Counted from the first letter of the stretch, positions 1 to 8,907 are shown. The stretch is 20,659 bases of DNA from Chromera velia (GCA_018398765.1 JAHBMJ010004917.1:55001-75659); one strand, 5' to 3'. Numbers and translations: made by a program. The notes: generated by a model from the letters alone, not told the origin.

Positions 1-372
1 GTACTGCCTATGTCTTCTGTGCTTTTCAGAATTGGCCTCCATAAGGAAGTTTACTTGGCCTTCAGCATGCTGGCTACCCTCGCTGTTGCTTTTGTCTACA
101 GCCTTTATGCATTCAATGCCCTCATTGAATATAGGTGAATGTATGTTCACTCTGTTATCTTGCCTTTTAGTGATTGTTTCAATTCTTCTCATCCCCGCCT
201 CTGTTCTCCCAATTTCTTTTTTTTACTACCCAGCTTGCCCTGCTGATCTCCATAACATCCTCTGATGTGTTTGCATCCTTTTAGGACATACCAGGCAGAG
301 AAACTTATAGCGATGCTCCTCAAGCCAGTACACACACATGCAGGACTCTTGATCCATGGGTATGGTGTCTGA
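1..372 (+). CDS. Possible 3' end of a membrane-protein gene (partial, two exons)
   Basis: I do not recognise this protein. Frame 1 is open from the window edge to 135 and encodes a strongly hydrophobic stretch (about 55-122, VYLAFSMLATLAVAFVYSLY) that looks like one transmembrane helix. A GTGAAT donor at 135 and a TTTTAG acceptor ending at 284 would join exon 1-134 to exon 285-372 in phase, giving a short amphipathic tail that ends at TGA 370-372. The first exon could start at 30, after a CTTTTCAG. Without splicing the frame ends at TGA 136-138. These splice sites differ from the TGCAG acceptors of the CLU gene in this window, which weakens the model. The rest of the gene would lie to the left of the window. 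The hydrophobic helix and the phase match are seen in the sequence; that this is a real gene is inference. Confidence 0.33.
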
Positions 373-487
373 GGGCACGCGAGCGGAGGAACTGGAGATG
401 TCCCCACCCCCGACAGCCTCGAAGGTCCACGCCACTGTTTTCATTTTAATGTATTGGTCTCGTAAGGAGAAGAGAGTAACACTCGCA

Positions 488-1010
488 TCAAATGTTTTCT
501 TCTTTATTTTCCTCTTCTTCTTCTTCTTTTGCTGCTGCTGTTGCTGCTGCTTCTTCTTCTTCTTTTTCTTTTTCTTCTTCTGCTGCTGCTGCTCCTGCCT
601 CTTGAAAGTTCTTCTTCTCCTCCTCCTCTTTCTTCTTCTTCTTCTTCTTCTGCTGCTGCTGCTGCTGCTCCTGTTTCTTCTTCTTCTTCTTCCTCTTCCT
701 CTTCTTCTCCCTCTTCTTCTTCTTCTTCTTCTTCTTCTTCTTCTTCTTCTTCTTCTTCTTCTCCTTCTTCTTCTTCTTCTTCTTCTTCTTCTTCTTCTTT
801 TTTTTCTTCTTCTTCCTCCTCTTCTTCTTCTTCTTCTTCTTCTTCTTCTTCTGTTTCTTCTTCTTCTTCTTCTTCTTCTTCTTCTTTTTCTTCTTCTTCT
901 TCTTTTTCTTCTTCTGCTGCTGCTGCTGCTGCTGCTCCTGCTTCTTCTTCTTCTTCTTCTTCTTCTTTTTCCTCTTCTTCTTCTGCTGATCTTGAGGACT
1001 CAGATCTAGT
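488..1010. repeat. TTC/GCT trinucleotide microsatellite with long pyrimidine tract
   Basis: A run of about 520 bases made of TTC/CTT triplets with blocks of GCT (531-549, 581-593, about 649-668, 915-937). Positions 674-852 are 179 consecutive pyrimidines and 854-915 are another 62. No frame through such triplets can contain a stop, so the long open frames here (poly-Ser/Ala, poly-Leu, and poly-Lys/Glu on the other strand) are not evidence of coding. The Ser/Ala frame is the one that continues into the LINE open frame downstream, so the array may have become an N-terminal extension of that protein or may just flank the element. Confidence 0.9.
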
Positions 1011-1137
1011 AGCGCTTTTTCATGAGTTGTTTGAGGAATCGGGGGCTTCTTCCACTTCTTTTTCTTCTTCATCTCTTTCTTCGCTTCCTCCTTCTTCCCC
1101 CTCGCCTGCTTTGCTTCCCCCTCCCACCGAGTACACG

Positions 1138-4100
1138 TCAGTAAGGAACAAAAAAATAGTGGTGGGAGGTAGAGAGCTTTCAATCCTGATGGTGAATGGA
1201 GGAAGCCTTATCTCCCAAATCTCTGATGGAACGCTCAACTCCTGGCTTGTCAGACTTTCTCTCACACGGAAGGCATACATCGTGGTTCTAACGGAGACAT
1301 ACATCCCCACACAGCCTGTAAACACCTCCACATACACAGGAAAAAACTTCAGTCACCGAGAGTGGTTGAGAAAGAAGGCAGGGCTGGGGTTTTTACGGGC
1401 AGCCAAAGTAAAAGATATAAACATAGGAAGGGTCTGCATTCTCGTACACAAAAGTCTCTTGAACGTTTTAAAACCTTTCTGGGACCTAGTTGGGCCAAGC
1501 ATGGTACGTCTGTCAGTTCAAGTGTCTCTTCAAAAGGAAGGCGGTCAAAGTGATGTGTGCAAGCTCCATGTGTTTGGCTTGTACCTCCTTGGAGAAAACT
1601 CAAGCATAAGAGAAAAAGACAGGCGTGCCCTTGAGATAGAACGGTTTGGTATAATCGATGCTGCCTGCTAAGTCCCCCTCAATGAACTCAGAATCGTTAC
1701 TGGGGACTTCAACAGGCACCTGGGGGAAAAGGTGCTGCAAGGCATCATATGGGATCGAAAGTTAGAGCTGGTGGGAGAAGAAGAGGAAGAAGTGATTGAA
1801 GGGCTCTCAAGATCTTCTGAATGTAGCAGCAAGAGAATCGGGCCAAATAAACAAGGTAAGTGGGTGCTTTCATTTTGCAAAAAATCGAATCTGTTGCCAA
1901 TCCATGGTCTTTCCCTTTGTTGTGAAAAAGAAAACGTGAACGTATCCTTTCCAGGTCTATGCACTTACTTTTTTCGGAGGCACACGACCGCTATTGATTT
2001 CTTCCTGGTTGATCCATCCTTCTTGAAGGCCTGGAGCTCCTTCGAAGTCCAAAGGGACACTGACTTCGCCCCTCAGCACTCTTCTGTCTCTTTTTCTTTT
2101 TTCCTTGATTCTTCCTTGTCTGACTCCTCCTCCTCTTCCCCTAATGTTCCACATGAAAAAGAAATAAGGACGAACTGTTTCCCCCCACTTCTGAAGGTAA
2201 ACAGGGTAGATCCCGTATCTGACAAAGAGCTTGCACCTCTGGCGTCAACGGTTAAGCAATTCACTGAAAAAGTCTACCCTGGTTTGTAGGAATCTGGCCT
2301 TTCAGCGCTACAGGGAATGAACCTGTCGCTTCCGTTTATTGCTCCTCCTCCACTCCCTCCTCCCCCTAAACCCCCCCCTCCTCCCGAACCTCCTCCTCCT
2401 GCTTCCCTTCTTTCTCCTACGGGTTCTTCTTGTCAAAAGGTCTGTCTCCTAGAACAGCTTGAAAGGTTGGGCCAAACCTGGGAGGAAGTTCTGGCCGCCA
2501 GCAAGGTTGGGGAGTCTAAGGACGCGGCGAAGCCTAGAAAGAGAAAGAAAAAGCAGGCCTCAGCCAGACAAGCGTGGTGGGATGACGATTATGTGGTGAT
2601 GAAGTTAAGGATAAGAAAGGCAGAAAAACAGGCAAAAGGCACACCAAACCACTCGCATCCGGCTTACAAAGAACTACTCAAGGTAAGAAGATAGCAAAAG
2701 CGCCTCTTTGCGTTAAAACGAAGGAAACATCAGCAAGCTCTGGCAGCATGGCTAGCAAGAGAGGCAGCGTATAATCCAGCAAAGATCTGGCAATGGTGTA
2801 GGAAGTCCACAAGCGAGGAAAATGGGGGGGTGAAACCGTCTGCTGATTCTTTCTCTCTTTTCTGGGCCCATGTGTTTAAGGGAGACAGACTCCCCCCCGC
2901 CTCTGCTGGCCCTGTGTTCCCCCCTCCTTCTTCCCCCACTTTTTCTCTCTACATGGTAGAGGAAACCTTGAAAGGAATAGACGTGAATAAAGCTACCGGT
3001 CTTGATGGAATCGCCCCTGAACATCTCGCCCTTTGCTTCAAACACTCAACCCTTTCTCGCTTTCTCCTCTTTGTCTTCTTTAATTTATTTCATTCTCTTT
3101 CCTTTTGGCCATGTGGATGGAACGTCCTGAGGATTGCTGCAGTACCAAAGGGTCCCCCTTCTCTTGATTGCAATGAATGGAGGCCCATTCATATTGTTGG
3201 TCTTTTGGGTAAGGCTTTTGCTCTTCTTATAAACGTCCGCCCTCGTAAAGAGACGAGGATCGATGAGAGACAGGTAGGCTTCAGGAGGGGCGTAGGAACA
3301 TGGGAAGCGTTCGCGTCCCTCTCTTCTCTCATTCTTCAGTCTAAACACAAAAAAGAACCCCTCATCGCAGCATTCGTAGACTTTTCCAAAGCCTTTGATA
3401 TAATGCTCAGAGAGAAAATGTTAGAGAGACTGAAGCATGAAGGGGTCAGTTAGGCAGACATCCACATGATTCATTCCATGTACTGTAATGTTGCTGTAAG
3501 GGTTGATGGGGAGGACAAGTGCTTATCAGAGGGAGCGGGTGTGAAGCAGGGTGATCCTCTTTCTCCTCTTCTTTTTCTCCTGTTTATAAACAATTTACAC
3601 AAAGCCCTCAGCTCTGAGAAACAACAGCCGAGTGGTAATGAAAGAAAGAACGCTTTGAAACCTATCAAGCTTTCCACAACTCTAATAGAGAGTATTGGTT
3701 ATGCTCATAACCTTGTGTTGTTTGCCCACAGTGCTACAGATCTGCAAGAGAGACTCCGGCGCCTCGAGATATACTGCAATGAACATGGACTCACGGTAAA
3801 CTTGAAGAAAACAAAGATCCTTCGTCTATCTTCCCCTCATCCCGCTTCCCCTTTTATTTTTAATGGAAGGCTGGTTGAGCATGTTGATAAATACAAATAC
3901 CTTGGCAACTGGATCTTTAAGGGGGGGGATCTATCTAAAACTGTGAAAGCAAGAATTGAATTGGCAGAAAGGGCACTGGGGGGTGTGTTTAGAACTCTTT
4001 CTTCAATTGGTTTTGTTTCTTCTTTTTCTCGAATTCAACTGTTCAAAGCTCTTTGGGTGCCTATTTCAATGTTTGGTTTTGAAGCCCTTCCTCTTAAGCA

Positions 4101-5058
4101 GTCAGATGTTCAATGCCTCGATGCATTGCAACTTCGTTTTGTTCGCTGGTCATTTGGTTTGTCCCATACCTCTTTTGTCTCGCCCTCTCTTCATTCCTTT
4201 GGTTTGGAACCCTTTGGCTGTCTGCTTGCAAAACAGGTAGCTAGCTTCTTTCAGTCTCTCAAATCTATAGCGCGCGCCTTGCCCACGGCTGTATGGGAGG
4301 CGTGCATCGCTGGTTCTAATGCCCCTTTTGTGTCCTCCACCAAACGTCTGGCTATGCCCCTTGACAATTCTCTCCTTAAAGACACGAATGAGCCATGCCA
4401 AGAAAAACCAAAAAAGAAGGGGAAATATAAAAGGAAAGAGACATGTCACAAGATTCAGATGAACCAATAGCTTGGGGAATGGGCTAAAAGACAGGAAAGC
4501 AGCAGGAATAGAGACAGAATCTTCCATCCCCGTGCTGCCCTCACTGATTTCTAAAGAGAGAACCCTTCTAGACAGAGGTTTTCCATGCTCCTCCTAGCAG
4601 AAAGGAAATGGCAGTCACGTCTGTCAGACACAGGAAACGATCTGCACATACGCACGTTATCCCCTTGTCTTTTTAAATCCTCTGCAAATATCCACCCTCT
4701 CCTGAGAGTGATGACGGATAGTTATGTGCAGCGGGGGGAGCTAGAGAAGACCTGCTTGGCTTGCTCTGGCAAAGAAGTTTGTGATGAGATCCACTTGCTC
4801 ACGGACTGTGCGGATACAGAGAGGGAAAGACAGAAGCTTGACAAAATCATCAGCAGAATAAAGGAGCGCGCGCCCATTGAGAAACGGGTGGAAATTGCAC
4901 AATGGGTGGCTGCCTCTGCTGGTAGAGGAGTGGGGGAGAATGAAAAGAAAGTCCGAGAGATGATCGCTCTTATTTCGTCGTTCCAGCCTCTGATGGGCAT
5001 GAGGGCGGTTGAGGAGTGTATAGCCAAATTAGAGAGAGTTTGTGTTGACATGTGTTAA
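1138..5058 (+). pseudogene. LINE polyprotein: APE endonuclease + reverse transcriptase, interrupted by six in-frame stops
   Basis: All domains lie in one frame (first codon positions are 1 mod 3). Endonuclease marks are LTETYIP with Glu at 1294-1296, GRVCILVH, GDFN with Asp at 1705-1707, AIDFFLVD, and a terminal QHSSVS that keeps the His of the usual SDH. Reverse transcriptase marks are GLDGIAPEHL, RPIHIVGLLGKAF, QVGFRRG, motif A FVDFSKAFD (Asp at 3379-3381), QGDPLSP at 3547-3567, motif C as YAHN at 3700-3711, and KYKYLGNWIF. The C-terminal knuckle uses Cys, Cys, His, Cys between 4753 and 4809. In-frame stops are TAA 1669, TAG 2287, TAG 2692, TAG 3451, TAG 4468 and TAA 4552; the frame finally ends at TAA 5056-5058. 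There is no in-frame TGA and no frameshift. The family's catalytic Asp-Asp of motif C is His-Asn here, so this copy should not polymerise. Endonuclease nicking and target-primed reverse transcription would be the functions of an intact relative. Confidence 0.9.
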
Positions 5059-5190
5059 TGGATCAATACGCTAGGTCAACAAACCAACATTGCATATCAT
5101 GCCCCGTGGTTGGCCAAAGCCTAAGTAGTGGCTCACCGGCTTTAACCGCCTTAATTTAATTCAATTCAATTCAATTCAATTCAATTGTCA
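5059..5190 (+). repeat. LINE 3' untranslated region and TTCAA pentanucleotide tail
   Basis: After the terminal TAA come about 95 bases of untranslated sequence and then TTTAATTC followed by repeated AATTC units to about 5187. Simple-repeat tails instead of poly(A) are known in several LINE lineages, and the tail marks the 3' end of the insertion. Blocks 5110-5126 and 5136-5152 recur, diverged and inverted, at 8263-8279 and 8225-8241. Confidence 0.75.
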
Positions 5191-5625
5191 TTCCCTTCTT
5201 TCTCTCTTGCCCATCCACCAATCTGAATCTGTTGCTACTTTCCCCCCGGCACACCTGGAAAGAGGGATGAGATCAGGGAGATAGGAGAGTGAGGAGACCC
5301 TATGGAGAACTTAGTGCAGAGAGCAAAGAAGGCAGTTGTGACAGGGAGGGAGAACGATAACAAGGGGGGGAGAAAGGCAGCATTCAATAGACGTAAGCCG
5401 TCGATTGATTACATCTAGTTTTATTACCTGTATCTAGTCTCGATCGAACAGAAATCCCGTGTGCAAAATGCTTTTCATCCTTTCAGCTTGAGATTGCTTT
5501 TATTTCACCGCATCGAGACCTAAAGAGATATAAGCAAAGAGAAATGTCCATGCAGTTATCCTTCTTATCTCTGAAACTCATCTCTAACTTTTCAACTCCA
5601 AACATCCACTCCTCTGTCAATGTCC
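5190..5625. other. Non-genic spacer
   Basis: I see no coding frame, RNA gene or repeat of note between the LINE tail and the CCCT repeat. The sequence is purine-rich in its middle and ordinary otherwise. Confidence 0.5.
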
Positions 5626-5665
5626 TCCTCCCTCCCTCCCTCCGTCCCTCCCTCCCTCCCTCCCT
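5625..5665 (+). repeat. CCCT microsatellite
   Basis: About ten CCCT units with one CCGT variant. It lies directly before the CTGACAG at 5664-5670 and would act as the polypyrimidine tract of that acceptor if the exon downstream was once used. Confidence 0.85.
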
Positions 5666-5670
5666 GACAG

Positions 5671-5815
5671 GTGTTGGACCTCCAAGAAGGAGACCTCATC
5701 GTCTCTTTTTGCAACAACCTCTGTGATAATCGGTGATAATCTCACAGAGGCGGAGGTTCAGGCCACCCTGAAGGCCTCACTGGAGGAAGGAAAGAAATCT
5801 CCACGCAGTTGGCCA
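5671..5815 (+). pseudogene. Exon relic of a PTC7-like PP2C phosphatase
   Basis: After an acceptor-like CTGACAG the frame reads VLDLQEGDLIVSF, then NNLCDN, matching in order the PTC7-type PP2C block (GD-I-V, then TDG-L-F-DN-L, then E-V). The key TDG is not preserved: Cys-Asn-Asn stands there. A 10-base near-duplication (TGATAATCGG then TGATAATC, 5723-5740) shifts the frame. Beyond it, TEAEVQATLKASLEEGK continues the family pattern, and after one more shift ISTQLA resembles the PTC7 stretch just before its alanine-rich helix. PP2C enzymes are metal-dependent Ser/Thr phosphatases; this piece lacks the metal and GGKxDD motifs and has no visible neighbouring exons. I read it as a broken copy or isolated exon. 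The homology is by eye and short. Confidence 0.42.
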
Positions 5816-5983
5816 TGGTCGGTTGGGAATTCCATCGGGAGAGAGGGAATCTGGAGAATGTTGTCACTCAGTATATGAGACAGTTAATCAGGAGTCAGTC
5901 TCAGTAACTCTGGCAATTAATCATGGCCTGCGTCTCTCCTTCTGCCAGTCAACTGAGTCAAACTACAGAAACACACATGAATG

Positions 5984-6033
5984 CACACATATACACACAT
6001 ACACATATATACACATACACACACATACACACA

Positions 6034-6072
<39 letters not shown>

Positions 6073-6079
6073 ACACACA

Positions 6080-6152
<73 letters not shown>

Positions 6153-6153
6153 A

Positions 6154-6194
<41 letters not shown>

Positions 6195-6225
6195 ACACAC
6201 ACACACATACACACACACATACACA

Positions 6226-6266
<41 letters not shown>

Positions 6267-6273
6267 ACACACA

Positions 6274-6316
<43 letters not shown>

Positions 6317-6354
6317 ACACACACACACATACACACACACATACACACACACAC
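5984..6354. repeat. CA-rich dinucleotide array with ACAT interruptions
   Basis: About 370 bases of (CA)n with single T interruptions giving repeated ACACAT and ATACAC units at variable spacing. The long open frames here (His-Thr-Tyr on +, Cys-Val-Met on -) are products of the repeat and not genes. Confidence 0.95.
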
Positions 6355-7499
6355 TAGAAGCGTTCCCTAGAAGTCCTACTTCAAAGTCCGGTTCTCCTGA
6401 TAGTCAATCTGGATGCCATGAACACAAGCCGTCGTAAAGCTATATCGATTGGAGTGGCTATGGGCGTGTGCGCTTCCGCTCGGTCCCGCAAGGCAGGCTC
6501 ATGCGTTCTTTTAACGCCACCGACCGGCCCATGCCAACGCTTAGAGGCGGCGCGGCTACAAGCATTCACGTCACACATGCTCGTCCTCCTAAGGCGTGTG
6601 TCCACACACAATCTCAGATCTACTCAGATCTCATACTTAATTTCAATCGCTTCATTTCTCCTTGATGCTCTTTCCTTTCTCCCTCGCATCAGATTCGAAT
6701 CACACAAGAAGTCGGTATGCAACGACCGACACAGGTTGTCGGACACTGCCACAAGCGTGTGCGTGGAGTGCCAACCATTCATCTTGAACATCGCTGCCTC
6801 AAGCAAACGAGAACGGGATGACGGCGCGTGCAAGTGATCAGTCACCACAAGAAGCTTCATGAATCTGTCCCTGCATATGAGCTCATGTAGAGATCGCCCC
6901 ACAGCCAGTCATACACTTTCACTCATCATCCATCCACTCACTCTGCAAACAATGAATGACGACACCACAGGCACTCAAGAGGCGGTGTCTGCGCAGTGGA
7001 GCTCTCCTCCCGCAAAGTGGTTCTGGTTCGGCATACATCAGGGAGAAAACACCAGAAACACTTTCGCAGTCAGAAAAGATAAAGAGATCCTGCGAATGCA
7101 CATGTCAACTCGCTTCAGAGAGGAAGTACACAAGAATACACAGAGAGATCAAATGTGCATAAGAAGATAAAAATCAAGACACAGAGAAAAGAATCTGCAT
7201 CGAGATACATTAAAAGAAGAATAAAGACAGATAGAAAAAAATATGAGAGGAAGTGTCCTCGAGTCATTCCATTCAGCGTCAGTGTGTCAGTGCATCAATC
7301 AGTGTGTCAGTGCATCAATTAGTGTACACCTCTCCCTCCTCACGGAAGAAGTGCGTTAGCAACTTCTTAAGCTGTTGTCTATATTTCCCTTTTTCTTCTT
7401 TCTCTTTCCACCTTTCCCTTATTTTCATTCCTTCTTGTTCCACCTTTCGTTTGCTAAGCCTTTCAATGACATTTCTTCTTCTTTTTCCCTTCATTCTCT
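6355..7499. other. Unassigned spacer with short open frames only
   Basis: The longest ATG frame on either strand is 6418-6837 (139 codons, +). Its product has no recognisable motif, no signal peptide and no helix pattern, and overlapping frames of 60-90 codons exist on both strands, so I do not call a gene. A short direct repeat, TCAGTGTGTCAGTGCATCAA, occurs twice back to back near 7277-7318. From 7380 the sequence becomes pyrimidine-rich. Confidence 0.45.
6418..6837 (+). CDS. Short ORF of unknown status (139 codons)
   Basis: ATG to TGA without interruption, beginning 64 bases after the CA array. The product has scattered Cys and many Arg/Ser and no family I recognise. Length alone does not separate it from chance in sequence of this composition, and there is no visible conserved block. 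It is listed because it is the longest frame in this spacer. Confidence 0.12.
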   Translation: MNTSRRKAISIGVAMGVCASARSRKAGSCVLLTPPTGPCQRLEAARLQAFTSHMLVLLRRVSTHNLRSTQISYLISIASFLLDALSFLPRIRFESHKKSVCNDRHRLSDTATSVCVECQPFILNIAASSKRERDDGACK

Positions 7500-7612
7500 T
7501 TCTTTCATTCATTCATTCATTCAATCATTCTTTTATTCACTCTTTCCTTCTTTTCTTTCTTTCCTTCTTTCTTTTTTTCTTTCTTTCTTTCTTTTTTTCT
7601 TTCTTTTTCTAA
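7500..7612 (+). repeat. ATTC and CTTT microsatellites
   Basis: ATTC units at about 7506-7530 are followed by CTTT/CCTT units to 7612. Together with the sequence from 7380 this makes a pyrimidine tract of about 230 bases. It ends in CTAAGCAG at 7609-7616, which could be a splice acceptor. Reading on gives a Lys/Glu-rich tail ending at TGA 7709-7711, but I found no partner exon. Confidence 0.8.
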
Positions 7613-7710
7613 GCAGCAAGGCGCAAGAAAGTCAAGGAAAAGGGTGAGGAAGGATGGGTTGACGAGAGCAAAGCAGATGACAAGAGCAACACAAAGAGAA
7701 AGAGACAAAC

Positions 7711-8073
7711 ATGAATGTTCTCATGACACCTTTGTTTCTTTTCCCATCTCTTTCTTCGTTATCGAAGTCTGCGGAGCTCCCTGAAGGACTTGATCGTGTC
7801 GTTTGCATTTTGGAGGTTCTCAGGCGGCTCCTAAGTTGCTTCAGTCTCCGAGTATCCCTTCCAAACCATACGATACTCCAGTGTCCTCCCTTTCCCTCGC
7901 ATGTCAACGACCCTATCGACTTCCTACTCCGCCTCCTCAAATCTTGGCAAGAAAACACGGGGTGGAGGGTCTTTAAGGGAGACAGAGTACGCCTTTATGT
8001 AAGAGACGTGGACAACTGGATACTTCCTGACTCCAACAGGAGTTGGGAGAGGAAGAAATTTATTATTATATAG
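7711..8073 (+). CDS. Hypothetical ORF (120 codons), uncertain
   Basis: ATG at 7711 to TAG at 8071-8073. The second half (SWQENTGWRVFKGDRVRLYV) has protein-like composition with alternating hydrophobic and charged residues, while the first 20 residues are low-complexity. It stops where the sequence turns AT-rich, so an AT-rich insertion may have cut off a longer frame. No family is recognised. An opposing frame of 108 codons overlaps it, which lowers confidence. Confidence 0.2.
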   Translation: MNVLMTPLFLFPSLSSLSKSAELPEGLDRVVCILEVLRRLLSCFSLRVSLPNHTILQCPPFPSHVNDPIDFLLRLLKSWQENTGWRVFKGDRVRLYVRDVDNWILPDSNRSWERKKFIII

Positions 8074-8180
8074 TTGACATTATCAATTAATTAATGTCCT
8101 CCAAATTTATTATATATAGTTGACATTTAAAAAAAGGTCGTAAATTAATCTAAATTATTTAGGACCTATAGGCGGCGTAT
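8050..8180. repeat. AT-rich island with a 26-base direct repeat
   Basis: Composition drops sharply to AT-rich at about 8055. Two near-identical copies of AAATTTATTATATAGTTGACATT-like sequence lie at 8057-8082 and 8103-8128, differing mainly by one triplet. An imperfect palindrome framed by GGTC and GACC spans about 8136-8166. No gene. Confidence 0.6.
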
Positions 8181-8300
8181 ACATAAAAAAAAATTAATTG
8201 AATGAATGAATTGAGGACCAATTTGAGGTGGTTTAAGCCGGAAAACAACTAGTCAGGCAGCAACTTAGGCTCTGGTCAATCATGGAACATTACATTGTTT
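8180..8300 (-). mobile_element. Inverted LINE-like 3' tail (truncated copy or SINE)
   Basis: Read on the - strand, this stretch matches the end of the LINE at 5083-5190. One block pairs 8263-8279 with 5110-5126 (15 of 17 bases) and a second pairs 8225-8241 with 5136-5152 (14 of 17), in the same order. A tail of ATTC/AATTC-like units follows (8180-8215). No coding part is present. Either this is a severely 5'-truncated insertion of a related LINE, or a SINE that borrowed a LINE tail so as to use its reverse transcriptase. Divergence suggests a different subfamily or an old insertion. Confidence 0.6.
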
Positions 8301-8380
8301 CATTGCAAATCCTTGCAAAGAAGAAAAGTCACTTTGAATTCTCAAATTTACTTTTTTAAAAAGGTTATCTGCCTATAACT

Positions 8381-8907
8381 TGTGACATTAAAAAAAAAGA
8401 AACAACACTATATGCAAAAATCGGCTTTGATGTTGCAGCTAAAAACCTGGCACGAGATTGTATTTGCACGTCGGTCAGAAGCTGGGCACGCTCGCGAGAT
8501 GGTTCCTTTCAAGCCCCGATCTGACAGTCTTCCTATCGATGTCACATGTCGATCAAAAGCTCGCATCGATCCTGCAAAGACAAACAGAGTCCCAAAGCTT
8601 ACAGCAGCCTCCTTTATTTGATTGTCTTTCTACTAGAAGGAGGCTGTTGTAAGCTTTAGGACTCTGTTTGTCTTTGCAGGATCGATGTACGTGAGCTTTC
8701 GATCGATGTGTGACATCAATAGGAAAACTGTCGGGTCGAGGCTCGAAAGGAACCACCTCGCAAGCGCGCTCAGCTTCTGGCGTACCGACGTGCGAATACA
8801 ATCTCATATATGGTGAAGTTAGCTACAACATCGAAGCCGATTTTCGCACATAGTGCATATAAAAAGTTTGAGAAACTTTTTTTTTTCTTTTTTTTTAAAT
8901 CTGCGGC
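8381..8907. mobile_element. Foldback / MITE-like long inverted repeat
   Basis: Two arms of about 230-260 bases face each other across a 22-base spacer (8615-8636). Near the centre 8595-8614 pairs with 8637-8656 in 19 of 20 positions, and 8564-8590 pairs with 8661-8687 in all 27. Pairing continues outward through ATCGGCTT-type and GAGATTGTAT-type blocks with more mismatches and small gaps, up to the A/T runs near 8390 and 8890. The decamer GCCTATAACT flanks it directly at 8371-8380 and 8908-8917 and could be a target-site duplication. There is no transposase frame. RNA from either strand would fold into one long hairpin. Confidence 0.72.

Larger units (their letters stand above)
466..5190 (+). 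mobile_element. APE-type non-LTR retrotransposon (LINE), degenerate copy
   Basis: The element has the LINE order: apurinic-like endonuclease (about 1140-2110), proline-rich linker (about 2337-2410), reverse transcriptase (about 2940-4000), a C-terminal CX2CX9HX4C knuckle (4753-4809), a 3' untranslated stretch of about 100 bases, and a TTCAA-type simple-repeat tail (about 5153-5187). There is no RNase H domain and no LTR. The QGDPLSPLLF block suits L1/Tx1- or RTE-like lineages better than the QGSVLGPLLF type of Jockey/CR1, but the clade cannot be fixed by eye. The 5' end is not defined: the frame is open from 466 but passes through the microsatellite, and no target-site duplication was found. 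It may begin only near 1138. Confidence 0.88.

Noticed and set aside
488-1183. Long Lys/Glu-rich and poly-Leu proteins across the TTC array
   Set aside because: Such triplets cannot contain stops in any frame, so the open frames are repeat artefacts.
1138-5058. Nuclear genetic code with TAA/TAG as glutamine
   Set aside because: The CLU gene in the same window has 1577 codons without an internal TAA or TAG, and the LINE has lost its catalytic aspartates. The pattern is kept as a finding but not as a code change.
5984-6354. CRISPR-like or spaced repeat array
   Set aside because: There are no unique spacers; it is an interrupted dinucleotide repeat in a eukaryotic context.
5917-6437. His-Thr and Cys-Val repeat proteins on both strands
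   Set aside because: They are translations of the CA microsatellite in every frame.
7614-7711. Lys/Glu-rich terminal exon after CTAAGCAG
   Set aside because: Composition is protein-like, but no upstream exon in phase was found and the acceptor may simply be the end of a CTTT repeat.
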